This document shows positions 35,103-43,827 of a stretch of 64,000 nt of DNA, piece after piece. A model generated the notes under the pieces. The model was given only the letters and a program-made list of their open reading frames with translations, did not search any database and was not told where the DNA came from. This DNA comes from Planctomycetota bacterium (GTDB lineage: Bacteria > Planctomycetota > B15-G4 > SIAN01): NCBI GenBank assembly GCA_028289345.1, contig JANQQL010000033.1, positions 1,116,001 to 1,180,000 of the forward strand, given 5' to 3'. Both the position numbers and the translations under genes were made by a program. The first letter of the stretch is position 1, and each line of letters begins with the position of its first letter.

Positions 35103-36908
35103 ATGATTGTCGATGATCAGCGGACCAACGAGTCACGGCGAAAGCTCGCCGCTTGGCCCGCTCTCTGTGGATCGTTCCTGATCCTGAACACGTTGCTATT
35201 CGTTCCGTCCTTCGTCGTGTTCTTCCAAGAGTCAACGTTCTTTCCGTCCACGACTCTTCCGCCAGGAAACCGAATCGGTGGCTGGCGTCTGCTTCTGTTG
35301 CGCGACAATCTCGACGTGTTCCGTCTGAGCGCGGACTTGCTGGCCTTGTTTGCTCTCGGCGTGTGGTTTCCCTGGTGGCACCGCTCTCCCCTCGGACGTC
35401 GATTGCAAGTTCTCACCTACCTCGGACTCCTGGCCTTCCAGACCTACACCGCCTTCTATCGACACACTTTCGGTTCGTCGCCCAACCTGTACGGGGACTT
35501 GCTCACCCTGAGGCAGTTAGCTCCCGTCGCGTGGAAGGAGCTGATGACAGCTCGACTGGCGCTCGGGATTTTGGCCGGACTGGTCGCCGCGGGAATTCTC
35601 GTCCGAGGCATTCAGTGGATCTGGAGCGTGCATTTCCAAGCCCTGGATCGGCGACCCTCGAGCGCGCGAGCCCGGGGAGCGCTTCTCCTGCTCCTCGCTC
35701 CGGTGGCCATGATTCTGATCCGGTACTACAACGACGAACACTTGCGGCGCTACTTCGGGGACTCCTACGGCTCGGTCCTTGGAGTGCAAGCGACCTCGGT
35801 GTCTTTCCTGAGAAGCGTTCGCTCGTCCGTGAACTCCTACCGTCACCTGCGGTCGATCGACCCGGTGGTGATTCGCGATCACTACGAGTTGCCCGATGGC
35901 ATGCTTCGACAACGTCCCAACATCTACTTCATCGCGATCGAATCCTATGGCTCAGTGGCTCACCGTCACCCGATGACCAAGCACCACTTGCAGACGACTT
36001 TGCAAGACTGCGAGCGTCGTTTGCGCGTCGCGGGATGGCATGTGGCGTCGGCTTTGTCGGAATCCACCGTGAGCGGCGGCCGGTCCTGGCTGGCCTGCAC
36101 CAGTATGACGCATGGCATCCGCGTCGATGGCCAAGGGGTGTACGAGTACCTGAATCGACACTTCGACAACTATCCGAGCATGATGTCTAACTTGAAGCGC
36201 CAGGGCTATCGAATCTACCGCCTGAGTAGCATCCCGGAACGCAACCAACACAGCGTGCCATGGGATCAGTACACACGCTTCTATCAGGTCGACGAGTGGA
36301 TCCGTTATCGAGACATGGAGTTCGACGGACCAGGCTATGGGTGGACCCTCGCTCCCCCCGATCAATTCGCTCTCGGATTTGCCCATCGCAAGATCCAGGA
36401 ACGCGACCACCAACCGTTCTTCTTGTTCTTCATCACCCAGAACTCTCACACGCCCTACTCGGCGCCGCCCCTCGTCGAAAACTGGCCCACGCTCAATGAC
36501 CCGAACCGAAAAGCAGGCTCCATCGACGATTCCTCGGGGACCTGGGTGCGCTACCAACGAGCCATCGACTACCAGCTCAGATTCTTGACCCGGTTCATCG
36601 AGGAGAACGGCTCGGACCGGGACCTGTTCATTCTGGTGGGAGACCACCAACCGCCATGGTTGAGTGACTCCGCGCAGGATGGATTCCGAACTCCCCTGCA
36701 TTTCATCACCCGGGACGGAGAATTCTCGCGTTCTTTGGGAGATTGGGGATTTCGCACGGGACTCGGTGTCGACCTCGCGGCCCAACCTCTTCATCATGAA
36801 GGGTTCTATTCGCTGTTCTTGCGGCAACTCGTGAAGCACTACGGAGACGAGTCGACGCCGCTGCCCGAGTACCTGCCGAACGGTGTCGTTTTCGGAGAAG
36901 GAGATTGA
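35103..36908 (+). CDS. Membrane-anchored sulfatase-fold hydrolase/transferase (alkaline phosphatase superfamily)
   Basis: A 601-residue protein with about five N-terminal membrane segments, e.g. ALCGSFLILNTLLFVPSFVV, LSADLLALFALGVWF, LALGILAGLVAAGILV and ALLLLLAPVAMILI, then a soluble sulfatase-like domain from about residue 270. That domain has IYFIAIESYGSV (first metal ligand), a Ser/Thr-rich nucleophile region ESTVSGGRSWLACT, FFLFFITQNSHTPY and the second metal motif ILVGDHQPPWL. The architecture matches lipoteichoic-acid-synthase-like or phosphoglycerol/phosphoethanolamine transferases. A role in cell-envelope modification is likely; the true substrate is unknown. Confidence 0.83.
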   Translation: MIVDDQRTNESRRKLAAWPALCGSFLILNTLLFVPSFVVFFQESTFFPSTTLPPGNRIGGWRLLLLRDNLDVFRLSADLLALFALGVWFPWWHRSPLGRRLQVLTYLGLLAFQTYTAFYRHTFGSSPNLYGDLLTLRQLAPVAWKELMTARLALGILAGLVAAGILVRGIQWIWSVHFQALDRRPSSARARGALLLLLAPVAMILIRYYNDEHLRRYFGDSYGSVLGVQATSVSFLRSVRSSVNSYRHLRSIDPVVIRDHYELPDGMLRQRPNIYFIAIESYGSVAHRHPMTKHHLQTTLQDCERRLRVAGWHVASALSESTVSGGRSWLACTSMTHGIRVDGQGVYEYLNRHFDNYPSMMSNLKRQGYRIYRLSSIPERNQHSVPWDQYTRFYQVDEWIRYRDMEFDGPGYGWTLAPPDQFALGFAHRKIQERDHQPFFLFFITQNSHTPYSAPPLVENWPTLNDPNRKAGSIDDSSGTWVRYQRAIDYQLRFLTRFIEENGSDRDLFILVGDHQPPWLSDSAQDGFRTPLHFITRDGEFSRSLGDWGFRTGLGVDLAAQPLHHEGFYSLFLRQLVKHYGDESTPLPEYLPNGVVFGEGD

Positions 36909-37038
36909 GTTGCCCGGTCGCCATCCTCACCCCGCGTCTTCCCCCCGTGCTCGGAGGCTGTCCGCAAGAACGTTGAAAGACCACGGTTTTTCCGACACGC
37001 GAGGGCGGTCGATCGGAGAACCCTGCCCTGCTCGGACC

Positions 37039-40000
37039 ATGAGCAAATCGACCCTGAGATTCGTGACTTCGATCGCTCTTCTGCTTCTCCCGGTCACCGG
37101 TCCACTGCGCGCCACGGTTTCGGAACCGCGAGAGTTGACCTTTGTCGATCTAATGCAGTTTCGCACCATTCGAGATCCGGCCATCTCCAAGAACGGCTCC
37201 TTTCTCGCTTACGAACTGCGTCCCGACCGAGGGGATCCGGAGGTGGTGCTGCGGGCGATCCACGGAGAAGCCGTTCACCGGGTTGCTCTCGGAACGAGTC
37301 CTCAAGTGGCTGCCGACGGACGCTGGGCGGCAGTCGCGATTTCCCTGTCCCTCGAGGAGAAAGAGAAGACCAACGACAAGGATGACGAGGACGGCGCCAA
37401 GCCCGGGTTGGCGCTTGTCAATCTCGAAGACGGCAGTGAAGAGCGATTCGAGAGAGTCGAGTCTTTCCGATTCTCCGAAGATGGTCGCTGGGTCGCTTGG
37501 AAACACTTCGCCGAGCAGGAAGAGAAAGAGGAGGAAGAAGAGGAAACCGCGGAGCAAGAAAAGGCCCCAACAGAATCGTCGCCAGAAAACCCAGTGACGA
37601 CCGAGGAACAAGCCTCCGGCGAAACCCAGGAACCAGGCCCATCCGGAGTGGAGACTTCCTCTCAAGGGGCTGCGGAGGAAACCACGCCCGAGGCCAGCTC
37701 GTCGGAAGAAGCGACCACCACGGCTGTCGGCGAGGCCGCGGAAGAGGCCGACTCGGAGGACGAGGACGATGAGGAACTCGGCACTCGATGCGTTCTGAGA
37801 GACCTGCGGACCGGCGCCAGCCATTCCTTCGAGCTCGTCACCGAGTTCGCCTTCGACGAAGCATCGCAATTCTTTGCCTTTGCCACCGCCAAACCCCAGG
37901 GAGTCGGAAACGCCGTCCAGGTCTGGCGGTTGGCCGAAGACCAAACGTCTCCCCTTTCCCTCGCCTCGGAAGACCATTCCCGCTACACCCATCTGACCTG
38001 GGCACGGAAAGCCAGTGTGTTGGGCTTCGTCGCGGCGCCCTTGGATGAGGAAGGAGATGCGCAAGACGGCACCCTTTGGGCGTTCGACGGAACATCGGCG
38101 CAACCGATCGTCACTCCCGACGCCGTCCCGGACCGTTGGACGATTCCATCGATCAACCAGCTCTCTTTCAGCGATGACGGGGAGCGCCTGTTCTTTGGCT
38201 TGCGCCCGGTGGACGACATCGCTCGACAAAAGAAGCAAGAGGCGCGAGAAGCGGAACAGCGCAAAAAAGAAGGCAACGAAGCGCCTTTCCAAGCCTACGA
38301 CTTCGAGGACATTCTCGAGGACCGGGAAGTCGACGTCTGGCACTGGAACGACCCGCTGATCATCCCCAACCAAAAAGAGGACTGGGAGGACGAACAAGAA
38401 CGGACCTATCTCGCGGTCTATCACCGTAGTTCCGACAAGTTCGTGCCCTTGGCCGACCAAGACATGAGGAACGTGCAGCCCGCAGCGCGCAGTCCGGTCG
38501 CCTTGGCCACCGCGGACACGCCCTACCTGCGGGAACGCACTTGGGACGGCTTCTTCGAAGACTTGGCGGTCGTGGATCTCGAATCAGGAAACTCGACGAC
38601 GGTCGCCCGGCGACTGGCCGAGTCTCACTCCCTTTCCCCGCACGGCCGCTACGTCATCTACTACCAAGACGAGCATTGGTACCTGTACGACGTGGCGTCC
38701 CAGGCCACTCGCAACCTGACCGCCTCCCTTGACGTGACCTTCGCCAACGAGGACCACGACTATCCACGCGCCCGTCCGGACTACGGTCACGCCGAGTGGT
38801 TGTCCGACGACAGCGCCGCACTCATCTACGACAAGTACGACCTTTGGAAATTCCCGACCGATGGCAGCGATCCGGTGAACCTGACCGCGAACGGCCGCGC
38901 CCAGCAGCGCGTCTACCGAGTCGTGGACCGGGACCCGGAGGAGGACTCGATCGCTCCAGGAAGCGCTCTCTTGTTACGAGGCTACGACGACCGTGAAAAG
39001 CATGACGGCTGGTATCGAGTGGCCGTGAATGGTCCCGGAGTCACCCCGCTGTACACGACCGGGAAGCACCGACTCCGATTCATCGCCCAAGCCGAAGACA
39101 GCAAAGAGTGGTTGTTCACCCGAGAGAACTTTGGCGAGTATCCGAACCTTTGGGTGACCTCCGCCGACCTCGAAAGCAACACCTTCCCCGAACCGCGACC
39201 GCTGACCAACGCCAATCCGCAGATCGGAGAATTCGCCTGGGGATCCGCAGAGCTCGTGGAATGGTCGAGCTTGGATGGCGAGCCTCTCCAAGGCGTGTTG
39301 ATCAAGCCGGCGAACTGGGATCCGAACCGGCGCTATCCGGTCCTGGTGTACTTCTACCGGTTCTTTTCCCAGCGGCTCCACCAGTTCAACGCACCGGTCG
39401 TCAATCATCGTCCCAGCTTTTCGCTGTACACCTCCCAGGGCTACGCGGTGTTCCTTCCTGACATTCGCTTCGATGTTGGCCAGCCAGGCTTTTCGGCCAC
39501 CAAGTGCTTGGTCCCCGGGGTGCAGAAACTGGTGGATCTCGGCATTGCCGATCCCGATGCGATCGGTTTGCACGGCCACTCCTGGAGTGGATACCAGACC
39601 GCCTTCGTGATCACCCAAACGGACTTGTTCGCCGCGGCCGTCGCGGGCGCTCCAGTGTCGAACATGACCAGCGCCTACAGCGGCATCCGCTGGGGATCCG
39701 GGCTGGCTCGCCAGTTCCAATACGAAAAGTCCCAAAGCCGAATTGGTGGAAGTCTTTGGGAGTATCCGGAGCGCTACATCGAAAACTCGCCGGTGTTCTT
39801 CGCCGACCGCATTCAGACTCCGCTGCTCATTCAGTTCGGCGACGAAGACGAAGCGGTTCCGTGGTACCAAGGAATCGAGCTCTATCTTGCCTGCCGTCGC
39901 CAGCAGAAAGACTGCATCTTCCTCCAGTACCGCGGCGAACCGCACCATCTCAAGAAGTACGCCAACAAACTGGACTATTCGATCAAGATGAAAGAGTTCT

Positions 40001-40074
40001 TCGACCATCACCTGAAGGGAGAGCCGGCACCAGACTGGATGACCCACGGGGTGCCCTATCGCAAGGACCCCTGA
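37039..40074 (+). CDS. S9 family peptidase (prolyl-oligopeptidase type), secreted
   Basis: A 1011-residue serine peptidase. I start it at ATG 37039, which gives a signal peptide (LRFVTSIALLLLPVTGPLRA); the open frame extends upstream into the previous gene. An N-terminal beta-propeller (about residues 30-690) is interrupted by an acidic low-complexity stretch coded around 37500-37790. The C-terminal alpha/beta-hydrolase domain has RYPVLVYFYRFFSQRLHQF, LHGHSWSGYQTAF with the catalytic Ser codon at 39580, the Asp region FGDEDEAVPWYQG and the His in GEPHHLKKYANK. The Ser motif reads GHSWS instead of the more usual GHSWG. It should degrade peptides outside the cytoplasm. Confidence 0.9.
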   Translation: MSKSTLRFVTSIALLLLPVTGPLRATVSEPRELTFVDLMQFRTIRDPAISKNGSFLAYELRPDRGDPEVVLRAIHGEAVHRVALGTSPQVAADGRWAAVAISLSLEEKEKTNDKDDEDGAKPGLALVNLEDGSEERFERVESFRFSEDGRWVAWKHFAEQEEKEEEEEETAEQEKAPTESSPENPVTTEEQASGETQEPGPSGVETSSQGAAEETTPEASSSEEATTTAVGEAAEEADSEDEDDEELGTRCVLRDLRTGASHSFELVTEFAFDEASQFFAFATAKPQGVGNAVQVWRLAEDQTSPLSLASEDHSRYTHLTWARKASVLGFVAAPLDEEGDAQDGTLWAFDGTSAQPIVTPDAVPDRWTIPSINQLSFSDDGERLFFGLRPVDDIARQKKQEAREAEQRKKEGNEAPFQAYDFEDILEDREVDVWHWNDPLIIPNQKEDWEDEQERTYLAVYHRSSDKFVPLADQDMRNVQPAARSPVALATADTPYLRERTWDGFFEDLAVVDLESGNSTTVARRLAESHSLSPHGRYVIYYQDEHWYLYDVASQATRNLTASLDVTFANEDHDYPRARPDYGHAEWLSDDSAALIYDKYDLWKFPTDGSDPVNLTANGRAQQRVYRVVDRDPEEDSIAPGSALLLRGYDDREKHDGWYRVAVNGPGVTPLYTTGKHRLRFIAQAEDSKEWLFTRENFGEYPNLWVTSADLESNTFPEPRPLTNANPQIGEFAWGSAELVEWSSLDGEPLQGVLIKPANWDPNRRYPVLVYFYRFFSQRLHQFNAPVVNHRPSFSLYTSQGYAVFLPDIRFDVGQPGFSATKCLVPGVQKLVDLGIADPDAIGLHGHSWSGYQTAFVITQTDLFAAAVAGAPVSNMTSAYSGIRWGSGLARQFQYEKSQSRIGGSLWEYPERYIENSPVFFADRIQTPLLIQFGDEDEAVPWYQGIELYLACRRQQKDCIFLQYRGEPHHLKKYANKLDYSIKMKEFFDHHLKGEPAPDWMTHGVPYRKDP

Positions 40075-40302
40075 GATCTGCGGCGCCTCCAATCCTCATT
40101 GCCCCAAGTGGGTCTTCGACTTCCCCGTGATCCGCCGACGCGAAGGGCCCGGTGAGATCTCCGGCCGCTGATCCGGCAGGATGAGTCTGGTCCCACAGCC
40201 AGGCCTTCAACGAATGCACACGCTGTGTTCACTGGCTGGACAGCGGCGCCCGAGCCGGGCTCCTTCGAAACCACCACCCACCCCGCAGAAGCGTTGATCC
40301 AA

Positions 40303-40320
40303 AAACGACTTGGGTCGTTT
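40303..40320. repeat. Palindrome next to sigma-54-type promoter
   Basis: A perfect inverted repeat, AAACGAC-TTGG-GTCGTTT, ends 10 bases before the candidate -24 element. It lacks a U-tract, so a regulator-binding site is more likely than a terminator. Its closeness to the promoter is less than usual for an enhancer, which often lies 80-150 bases upstream. Confidence 0.5.
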
Positions 40321-40330
40321 GGGAGGCGAC

Positions 40331-40346
40331 TGGCACGCGCTGTGCA
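40331..40346 (+). promoter_or_regulatory. Candidate sigma-54 (RpoN) promoter
   Basis: TGGCACG-CGCT-GTGCA matches the -24/-12 consensus TGGCACG-N4-TTGCA except for one base, with the GG and GC dinucleotides at the required 10-base spacing. The predicted start of transcription near 40357 leaves a leader of about 40 bases carrying CAGGAG before the ATG at 40398. Confidence 0.65.
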
Positions 40347-40397
40347 AATGAACCCGTGCACCTGCTCTCGCACCGTTCCGAAATCCAGGAGTCGCTC

Positions 40398-42038
40398 ATG
40401 CTGCTCGCTCCCTCCTTCCTCCTTGGCTCCATTCTTTCGACCGTCTCATTCCAGAAGACAGCGCTTCTGGAAGCCGTGCCAGAAGACGCCTTTGCCCTCA
40501 TCCACGCGGTGAATCCGCCGGCGTTCCGCGCGCGCGCCCAGCAGAACGACTGGGTCTCTTTGGCAGGCGGTCCCGCAGGCAAACCTGCGCTGACGGCACT
40601 CGCCCACGAATACGAAGCGGCCACCGGCACCGACTTTCATGGCCTGATCGACCTCGCACTGAAGCTCCACGGCGAAGCCTTGCTGTTCTTCACCGGGGAA
40701 GTGGCCGGGTTCCTGACCGAAGCGCCGCCGAATTCGGAAGATCTGGCCGATGCCCTCCGCGGCTGGATGAAAGAGGAGCCGAGCCACGACGTTCCGGTGG
40801 CCGGCGGACTGGCCCAGGTCGCGACCTGGACGGAAAGTCGACCCGATTCTCCCTCCGGCGGACAAGAGCGCAGCGTGCTGGCGTTCTTGGATCACCCTCG
40901 AGCCCTCGGCCTCTTTTCCGGCGATGACGTCGACACGGTTCTGAAGGTCATGGCCAGAAGCCTGGAGGGCTTCGCCAACGAACACCGTGCTCCCGTGGTG
41001 GAATCATTCCTCGCCGCCGGCGGTGGTCGATCGACCGGCGTGGAAGCGTTTGTGGATTTCACTCCTTTCGTCGACGAGTTCGAGAGGAACCTGCGCTCCC
41101 TCGTTCAAAACGTCCTTCCTGACCCGACCGGCCTGTTGGGACTCGATCGAGGCACCTGGTTGTTCGCGCGCGCCGATGTTCAACCGGGAACCGAAGTGAC
41201 CCTGGAGGCGCAGCTTCGCATTCCGGAAGGAACCCTGGCGGCGGACCTGGCCGACACCTGGGAACCCCTCCCCGCTTCCTTTCCCGATCAGCTTCCGCGC
41301 GACACCTGGGGCCTCTGGGCCGTGGACTGGAATCTGGGCCGTTTCTTGAGAATTGCTCGAGCCGCCTTCGAAAAGGTCGATGAAAACGGACTTCTCCTGG
41401 TCGACCAGGGCATTGCCGTCGCCAAGAACCTCTCCGGCGTGGACCCCCTCGAAGATGTTCTTCATCAAATGGATGGACTGTTTGCGTTCTTCCAACGCGC
41501 GAGCTCCAAGCACTCGGGGCCCACCGCCATCGCCGGGCAGGGATTCCTCGCTGGCATGGTGGCGGGGCATCGATTCCTGGAAACACTGAAGACCCTGCTC
41601 GGAGAAGAGGGGCTCGGCATCGATCCTGGAACCCTGGAAGGGGCAACGACGTTTCTGCTCGAACCAGAGACCGCCTCGACGGATGACGGACCTGCTGCTG
41701 ACACGGTGCCTCGCGACTACTTCGAAGACGGGGGCTTGGCGCTACTCCCCCGACATTTGGTCGTAAGTCCAAATCGCGAAACCATGGTCGAGACCCTTCG
41801 AGCGATTCAGGGACACGAAGAGGCCCGCCTCGAGGAAGGCTCGCCACTCCGTCGAACTCTCGAGGAACACCGGGGCAGCTGCGGCTTCGCCTTCGCAGAA
41901 CTCGCCCCGTTCCGCGCCATGGTCCTTGCCGAAGAGGCAGCGACCGCCAGCAACGACACGGATCCGTTCCAGTCGCGACTGACGATGACCGCACGCCGAA
42001 CGAGCAAGGGATTCGAGTTCCAGCTCTCGACGAGGTAA
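40398..42038 (+). CDS. Secreted protein of unknown function
   Basis: A 546-residue protein. ATG 40398 is preceded by CAGGAG at 6 bases; a GTG 42 bases upstream lies on the predicted promoter side and is less likely. The N-terminus MLLAPSFLLGSILSTVSFQ is a signal peptide. The rest alternates Leu/Ala/Phe-rich helices with repeating motifs (EAVPEDAFALIHAVNPPAFR, TFLLEPETAS, ALLPRHLVVSPNRETMVETL). This recalls large periplasmic proteins of planctomycetes and DUF3352-like proteins, but I do not recognise a family. No catalytic motif is visible. It is alone behind a sigma-54-type promoter and convergent with the DnaA-like gene. Confidence 0.7.
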   Translation: MLLAPSFLLGSILSTVSFQKTALLEAVPEDAFALIHAVNPPAFRARAQQNDWVSLAGGPAGKPALTALAHEYEAATGTDFHGLIDLALKLHGEALLFFTGEVAGFLTEAPPNSEDLADALRGWMKEEPSHDVPVAGGLAQVATWTESRPDSPSGGQERSVLAFLDHPRALGLFSGDDVDTVLKVMARSLEGFANEHRAPVVESFLAAGGGRSTGVEAFVDFTPFVDEFERNLRSLVQNVLPDPTGLLGLDRGTWLFARADVQPGTEVTLEAQLRIPEGTLAADLADTWEPLPASFPDQLPRDTWGLWAVDWNLGRFLRIARAAFEKVDENGLLLVDQGIAVAKNLSGVDPLEDVLHQMDGLFAFFQRASSKHSGPTAIAGQGFLAGMVAGHRFLETLKTLLGEEGLGIDPGTLEGATTFLLEPETASTDDGPAADTVPRDYFEDGGLALLPRHLVVSPNRETMVETLRAIQGHEEARLEEGSPLRRTLEEHRGSCGFAFAELAPFRAMVLAEEAATASNDTDPFQSRLTMTARRTSKGFEFQLSTR

Positions 42039-42261
42039 CCGACTCCCTGTCCTGGGCCGTTCGTGAAGGCCTCGAGAGAGTCAAAAAGACGCTCGGCGAA
42101 CGGCGACTCTGCGGCCCGATCGACTCGAGTGACGCGAAGGAGGGAATGCGGGCTGCCGAGACCCAGGGCTCGGTCGACCATGAACGCGGGTCTCCGCAAA
42201 TCGCCCAGCTCGCCGGGACGTGACCCGATGCAAGATCCACAAATGGCGAACGAGTTTCGCT

Positions 42262-43686
42262 TCAGTTTCCGAACAGGAAGCGCTGACCTTTTTGGATTTC
42301 TTCGGAGATTTCGCGAATGAATCCATCCACACGAGGGTCCTCTTCGCGCAGCTTTCCGATCTTGGTTCGGACGTAGGGCAAGATCGACGGAGAAAGCTTT
42401 CCCAGCCAGCGCAGCACCGTCTGGCGACGCAGCCGAAACACTTCGAAAGCCAGGTACACCGACAAGTGACGACCGAGGGCCGCCCCACGACTTCGAGTTC
42501 CGGAAACGATTGCTTCGCGATCCGCGCCCACGAACTCGGCGCAACGGTCCAAAATGCGGTCCATCGGATCCGGAACCGAGTCTCGTGGAAGAAGCCTCGG
42601 AAGCCGTGCGTCGATCTCGCCACGATGGGGCATCCGTCCGAGCTGCTGACTCAACGCCGCCACTTTCTGCAGCGACTCGAAGCACTCGGAAAGGGGTCTG
42701 CCCGTGCGCGTGCCGAGTTCATCGTGCAACCAGTCGGGGACCCCTCGCTGGAATCGACGACGCAGCACCTCACAGCGCGACTTGGCGGAGAATTCGGGAA
42801 TGCGGACACAGGTCTCCGAATACACCGTGGATCGAAACCGCGGCAAGAACTCGCGTGAGGATCGGGGCAACGGCTCGGTCGCAATCAACACCGGGCGCTG
42901 ACGCGACTGCAGGTAGTCCATGAACTCAACCAACTGGTCTTGGCTGCGGTGCTTGCCGGCCAACTCTTGGAGATCGTCGATCACGAGACCGTCATGAGCC
43001 AAAAGTTCGCCGCGAAAATCTCCCCGGCGTCGCTCTCGACAAGCCCGGGAAAACTCCCGATAGAACCCAAGCCCGCGACGCAACGCCCAGCGCTCGCGGG
43101 GAAAGTGGCGCTGGCGCTCCGAGAGGAACAGTCGCACCAGATGCGATTTGCCCATCCCGCGCCCGCCTTGAATCACCAACCGGCTCCACGCAGGGTCGGC
43201 ATTGCGGGCCATCTCCAGGACCGCCCGGTGGGCCACGCGACTCTCGGAAACCGAAACATACGGGGGCGGAGTCTGCCACTTGGGGGGCAGGCCAATCCCC
43301 AGTGCGAAGAGCGCGCCGCCAAGGCTCTCGTCCTTTTCAATGCGGACGCGAAGCGGGCTTCCGAATGCCCGCGTGACCGCATCCCCGATCAGACGCTCGT
43401 AGTTGGTCCGCACCCACTGGGCCACCTGCCCGCTCCGGGTGGCGAGGGTCAGGACCCCTGCGCGCAGGGACAGCGGCTCGAGCCGGTCCAACCACCCGGC
43501 GACGGAGCGATTGGGCTGTTCGCGGATGAGCAGAGCACGGACTTGCTGCCAGGATTCTTGGACCGCCTCCAACCCGTGATCGTTGGCAGACTTCGCGACC
43601 TGCACGGCCGGGCCGGGAACTCCGGCCAAGGATTCCTGTCCCGCCTGCATTTCCACCAGCGCCCTTCCCATCTGGGACTTGCCCAC
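42262..43686 (-). CDS. DnaA-like replication initiator ATPase, divergent
   Basis: A 474-residue protein with DnaA domain order. Domain I (about 45-110) holds ESWQQVRALLIREQPNRSVAGW-type sequence with VAQWVRTNYERLIGDAV, as in DnaA. The AAA+ domain has Walker A GGRGMGKSHL (174-183), Walker B LVIDDLQEL (234-242) and a sensor-1-like LIATEPLP. A helical domain IV (about 383-445) aligns with the DnaA-box-binding domain, SRGAALGRHLSVYLAFEVFR. The hallmark GGRDHTTV is absent: the corresponding place reads GKLSPSILPYVRTKI. Start is GTG at 43686. It may be a rapidly evolved DnaA or a paralogue such as a Hda-like regulator with a DNA-binding end. Confidence 0.8.
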   Translation of the reverse strand: MGKSQMGRALVEMQAGQESLAGVPGPAVQVAKSANDHGLEAVQESWQQVRALLIREQPNRSVAGWLDRLEPLSLRAGVLTLATRSGQVAQWVRTNYERLIGDAVTRAFGSPLRVRIEKDESLGGALFALGIGLPPKWQTPPPYVSVSESRVAHRAVLEMARNADPAWSRLVIQGGRGMGKSHLVRLFLSERQRHFPRERWALRRGLGFYREFSRACRERRRGDFRGELLAHDGLVIDDLQELAGKHRSQDQLVEFMDYLQSRQRPVLIATEPLPRSSREFLPRFRSTVYSETCVRIPEFSAKSRCEVLRRRFQRGVPDWLHDELGTRTGRPLSECFESLQKVAALSQQLGRMPHRGEIDARLPRLLPRDSVPDPMDRILDRCAEFVGADREAIVSGTRSRGAALGRHLSVYLAFEVFRLRRQTVLRWLGKLSPSILPYVRTKIGKLREEDPRVDGFIREISEEIQKGQRFLFGN

Positions 43687-43754
43687 CTGGGTTCCCCCCC
43701 ACGCAAATGCCCGCCAGCTGCTGCGATGGTCACCGAGGTGCAGAATTCACAGGA

Positions 43755-43793
43755 TGTGGACAACAAGTCACTTCATGGGGAAGCCGTGGACAA
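43755..43793. promoter_or_regulatory. Two DnaA-box-like sites 30 bases apart
   Basis: TGTGGACAA (43755-43763) and CGTGGACAA (43785-43793) read on the complementary strand as TTGTCCACA and TTGTCCACG. The first equals the DnaA box preferred in high-GC actinobacteria; the second differs at one base. They face the same way, exactly 30 bases apart, in the 141-base gap upstream of the DnaA-like gene. They may autoregulate that gene or belong to an origin region. No AT-rich unwinding element is obvious in the gap. Confidence 0.45.
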
Positions 43794-43827
43794 TGGGGTG
43801 ACAACGAGATGAATCAGCGCTCGTTTC

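Larger units (their letters stand above)
40075..40397. other. Non-coding gap upstream of the secreted unknown gene
   Basis: A 323-base stretch with no gene. It holds the perfect 7-base-arm palindrome and the sigma-54-type promoter listed separately. No terminator for the S9 gene could be made out. Confidence 0.6.
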
